Position numbers and translations under genes: made by a program. 7,166 nt of DNA from Holosporaceae bacterium (lineage in GTDB: Bacteria > Pseudomonadota > Alphaproteobacteria > UBA3830): NCBI GenBank assembly GCA_031282785.1, contig JAITDB010000037.1, positions 1 to 7,166 on the forward strand. The letters run 5' to 3'. The notes beneath the pieces are model-generated. The model made no database searches. It saw nothing but the letters and a program-made list of their open reading frames with translations, and was not told where the DNA came from. Within the stretch, counting starts at the first letter, position 1. Each line of letters begins with the position of its first letter. Of this stretch, positions 6,172-7,166 are shown one piece after another.

Positions 6172-6759
6172 ATGGTAGAAAAATTGTACAATTGGATGAT
6201 GAAAAAAGCCGAGAGTAAGCATGCGGCCTTGGTTTTAGTGCTCATTTCTTTTATCGAGAGCTCGTTTTTTCCTCTGCCGCCGGATCCGGTTTTGGCCATT
6301 GTCGTTGCCAAGAATAAAAATAGAAGCTTATATTACGCTGCTATCTGCAGTTTAGCGTCGGTTTTGGGCGGATTCCTCGGTTATTACATCGGATACGGCT
6401 GCTTCGAGATGATCGGATCCAGCATTTTGAACTTCTACGGTCAAATGGATAAATTCAACGATCTGGTGCAGTCCGGTACCATCAGCAAATGGGCCTTCTG
6501 GATAATCTGTGCCAAGGGATTAACGCCGATTCCCTACAAAATCGTGACCATCGCCAGTGGATTCGCAAAAGTGGATCTGGCTACTTTTGCTCTGGCGTCT
6601 GTGATAACCCGGAGCACGCGGTTCTTCGTTCTTTCTCTGATTTGTAAAAAATATGGCGAATGTATTTTGAACTTTATCGAAAAAAACAAAAAAATTGCGC
6701 TGATTATAATAATTGTCAGCGTTGCAGTGGGATTTCTACTGCTGAAATTGTTTTTGTGA
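6172..6759 (+). CDS. yqaA: YqaA-family (DedA / SNARE-associated-like) inner membrane protein
   Basis: This 195-residue polytopic membrane protein has hydrophobic segments at about 18-46, 53-76, 107-131, 136-158 and 174-195. The family pattern is clear: an N-terminal LYNW motif followed by a re-entrant type sequence ESSFFPLPPDP (29-39), a glycine-rich GGFLGYYIGYG (66-76), the hallmark KGLTPIPYKIVTIASG (115-130), and RSTRF (147-151). The family is related to DedA-type proteins, some of which move lipids across membranes or support membrane homeostasis; the exact role of this branch is not settled. The start at 6172 fits family N-termini (MVEKLYNW) better than the ATGs at 6196 and 6199, though no good Shine-Dalgarno precedes it and a hairpin covers the region. 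It may be read through from dnaE. No clear terminator follows. Confidence 0.8.
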   Translation: MVEKLYNWMMKKAESKHAALVLVLISFIESSFFPLPPDPVLAIVVAKNKNRSLYYAAICSLASVLGGFLGYYIGYGCFEMIGSSILNFYGQMDKFNDLVQSGTISKWAFWIICAKGLTPIPYKIVTIASGFAKVDLATFALASVITRSTRFFVLSLICKKYGECILNFIEKNKKIALIIIIVSVAVGFLLLKLFL

Positions 6760-6810
6760 TAATTTTTTTGGTATGTAAAATCAAATAGATATGAAAAAAA
6801 TCCATGTTTT

Positions 6811-6860
6811 ATGAGCATATACATTAATTACTTTTTTGCTTGTATTATATGAAAGCTCAT
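6811..6860. repeat. Imperfect inverted repeat in the 3' spacer
   Basis: ATGAGC (6811-6816) is matched by GCTCAT (6855-6860), with additional ATATA/TATAT pairing just inside across a four-base GAAA bulge. It lies in the AT-rich 208-bp spacer (6760-6967) between the yqaA-like gene and the next exported-protein gene. It lacks the T-tract of an intrinsic terminator. It could be an operator or chance in AT-rich DNA. Confidence 0.3.
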
Positions 6861-6967
6861 GTTATGAAATAAATACTGTGGCAGATAACCTTTCCAATAT
6901 CAGGATGCGATTATACTGACGCAAAAACATACGCACTGTTGTCTTAAATATAAAAACGGAGATAATT

Positions 6968-7166
6968 ATGACCAAAAAAAGTATTTTTCTATTGTGCTTA
7001 GCACAACTTTGTTTACTAACCTCTGCAGAGGCTGTTGAAAAAAAAATAGAGCTTATTTCAGTTCCAAATGAATACGAAGTTGGAAATGGTTTTGTTGGAA
7101 TGCAAAGAGATGTCGTGCGTCTCTTGGAGAGAAAAATCCTCGAAATTGCCCCCGACGATACTGTAC
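6968..7166 (+). CDS. Putative exported protein, N-terminal 66 residues (partial at right edge)
   Basis: An ATG at 6968 preceded by GGAG (6958-6961, six bases away) opens a frame that reaches the window edge without a stop. Residues 1-22 form a classic Sec signal peptide: Lys3-Lys4, a hydrophobic core at about 6-17 (IFLLCLAQLCLL), and a likely cleavage after Ala22 (SAEA). The mature start (VEKKIELISVPNEYEVG...) is hydrophilic, with a helix-like RDVVRLLERKILEIA stretch at 47-61. I do not recognise the family and the C-terminal part is missing. Like the 262-residue protein at 815-1603 it would be exported, but the visible parts share no sequence. Confidence 0.75.
   Translation, partial: MTKKSIFLLCLAQLCLLTSAEAVEKKIELISVPNEYEVGNGFVGMQRDVVRLLERKILEIAPDDTV

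Noticed and set aside
5878..6311. Open frames on both strands through the dnaE-yqaA spacer (for example plus 5878-6171 and 5921-6178, minus 6222-5890 and 6311-6042)
   Set aside because: Several overlapping frames are open at once because the repeat lacks stops. None has a credible start with a ribosome binding site, they overlap dnaE or yqaA, and codon differences between the copies do not favour third positions.

Overview
The window looks like a chromosomal segment of an alphaproteobacterium, probably a host-associated or intracellular one. This is inferred from three things: a lolD gene overlapping dnaE, DnaE with proteobacterial-type motifs, and a DedA-like membrane protein of the YqaA family. 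Around these housekeeping genes lie AT-rich spacers, a PD-(D/E)XK (Rpn/transposase-like) gene and orphan secreted proteins, a mix common in Holosporales- or Rickettsiales-like genomes. The exact taxon cannot be fixed from the sequence alone.

Layout. Positions 1-488 (minus strand) hold the N-terminal 162 codons of a PD-(D/E)XK nuclease of the Rpn/PDDEXK_2 family; the gene runs off the left edge. Positions 489-814 form a non-coding spacer. It contains a 23-bp imperfect inverted repeat (552-574 / 628-650), a 15-bp palindrome (655-669) and a GC-richer structured segment (about 680-752). Positions 815-1603 (minus) encode a 262-residue exported protein of no family I recognise. A short divergent promoter region (1604-1812) separates it from lolD (1813-2514), whose stop codon overlaps the dnaE start in an ATGA junction. 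dnaE (2511-5924) is intact, and its catalytic aspartates fall at residues 401, 403 and 555. A 247-bp spacer then holds two tandem copies of a ~100-bp repeat and a hairpin ending two bases before the start of a yqaA-like gene (6172-6759). A further spacer leads to a second exported-protein gene (6968 onward) that runs off the right edge.

How it fits together. LolD powers release of lipoproteins from the inner membrane. DnaE is the replicative polymerase subunit. The YqaA-like protein sits in the inner membrane. lolD, dnaE and perhaps yqaA could be one transcription unit. The usual lolC partner is not upstream of lolD; a divergent orphan gene is there instead.

The most interesting signal is non-coding. 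The segment at 680-752 and the tandem copies at 5928-6127 appear to be diverged members of one structured repeat family. All three share a small TCGG/TTGG-loop hairpin whose stem pairs change between copies while pairing is kept at 17 of 18 positions. The segment at 680-752 also shares a 32-base block (24 identical) with the tail of the tandem array. No CRISPR array, rRNA, tRNA or complete insertion sequence was seen.
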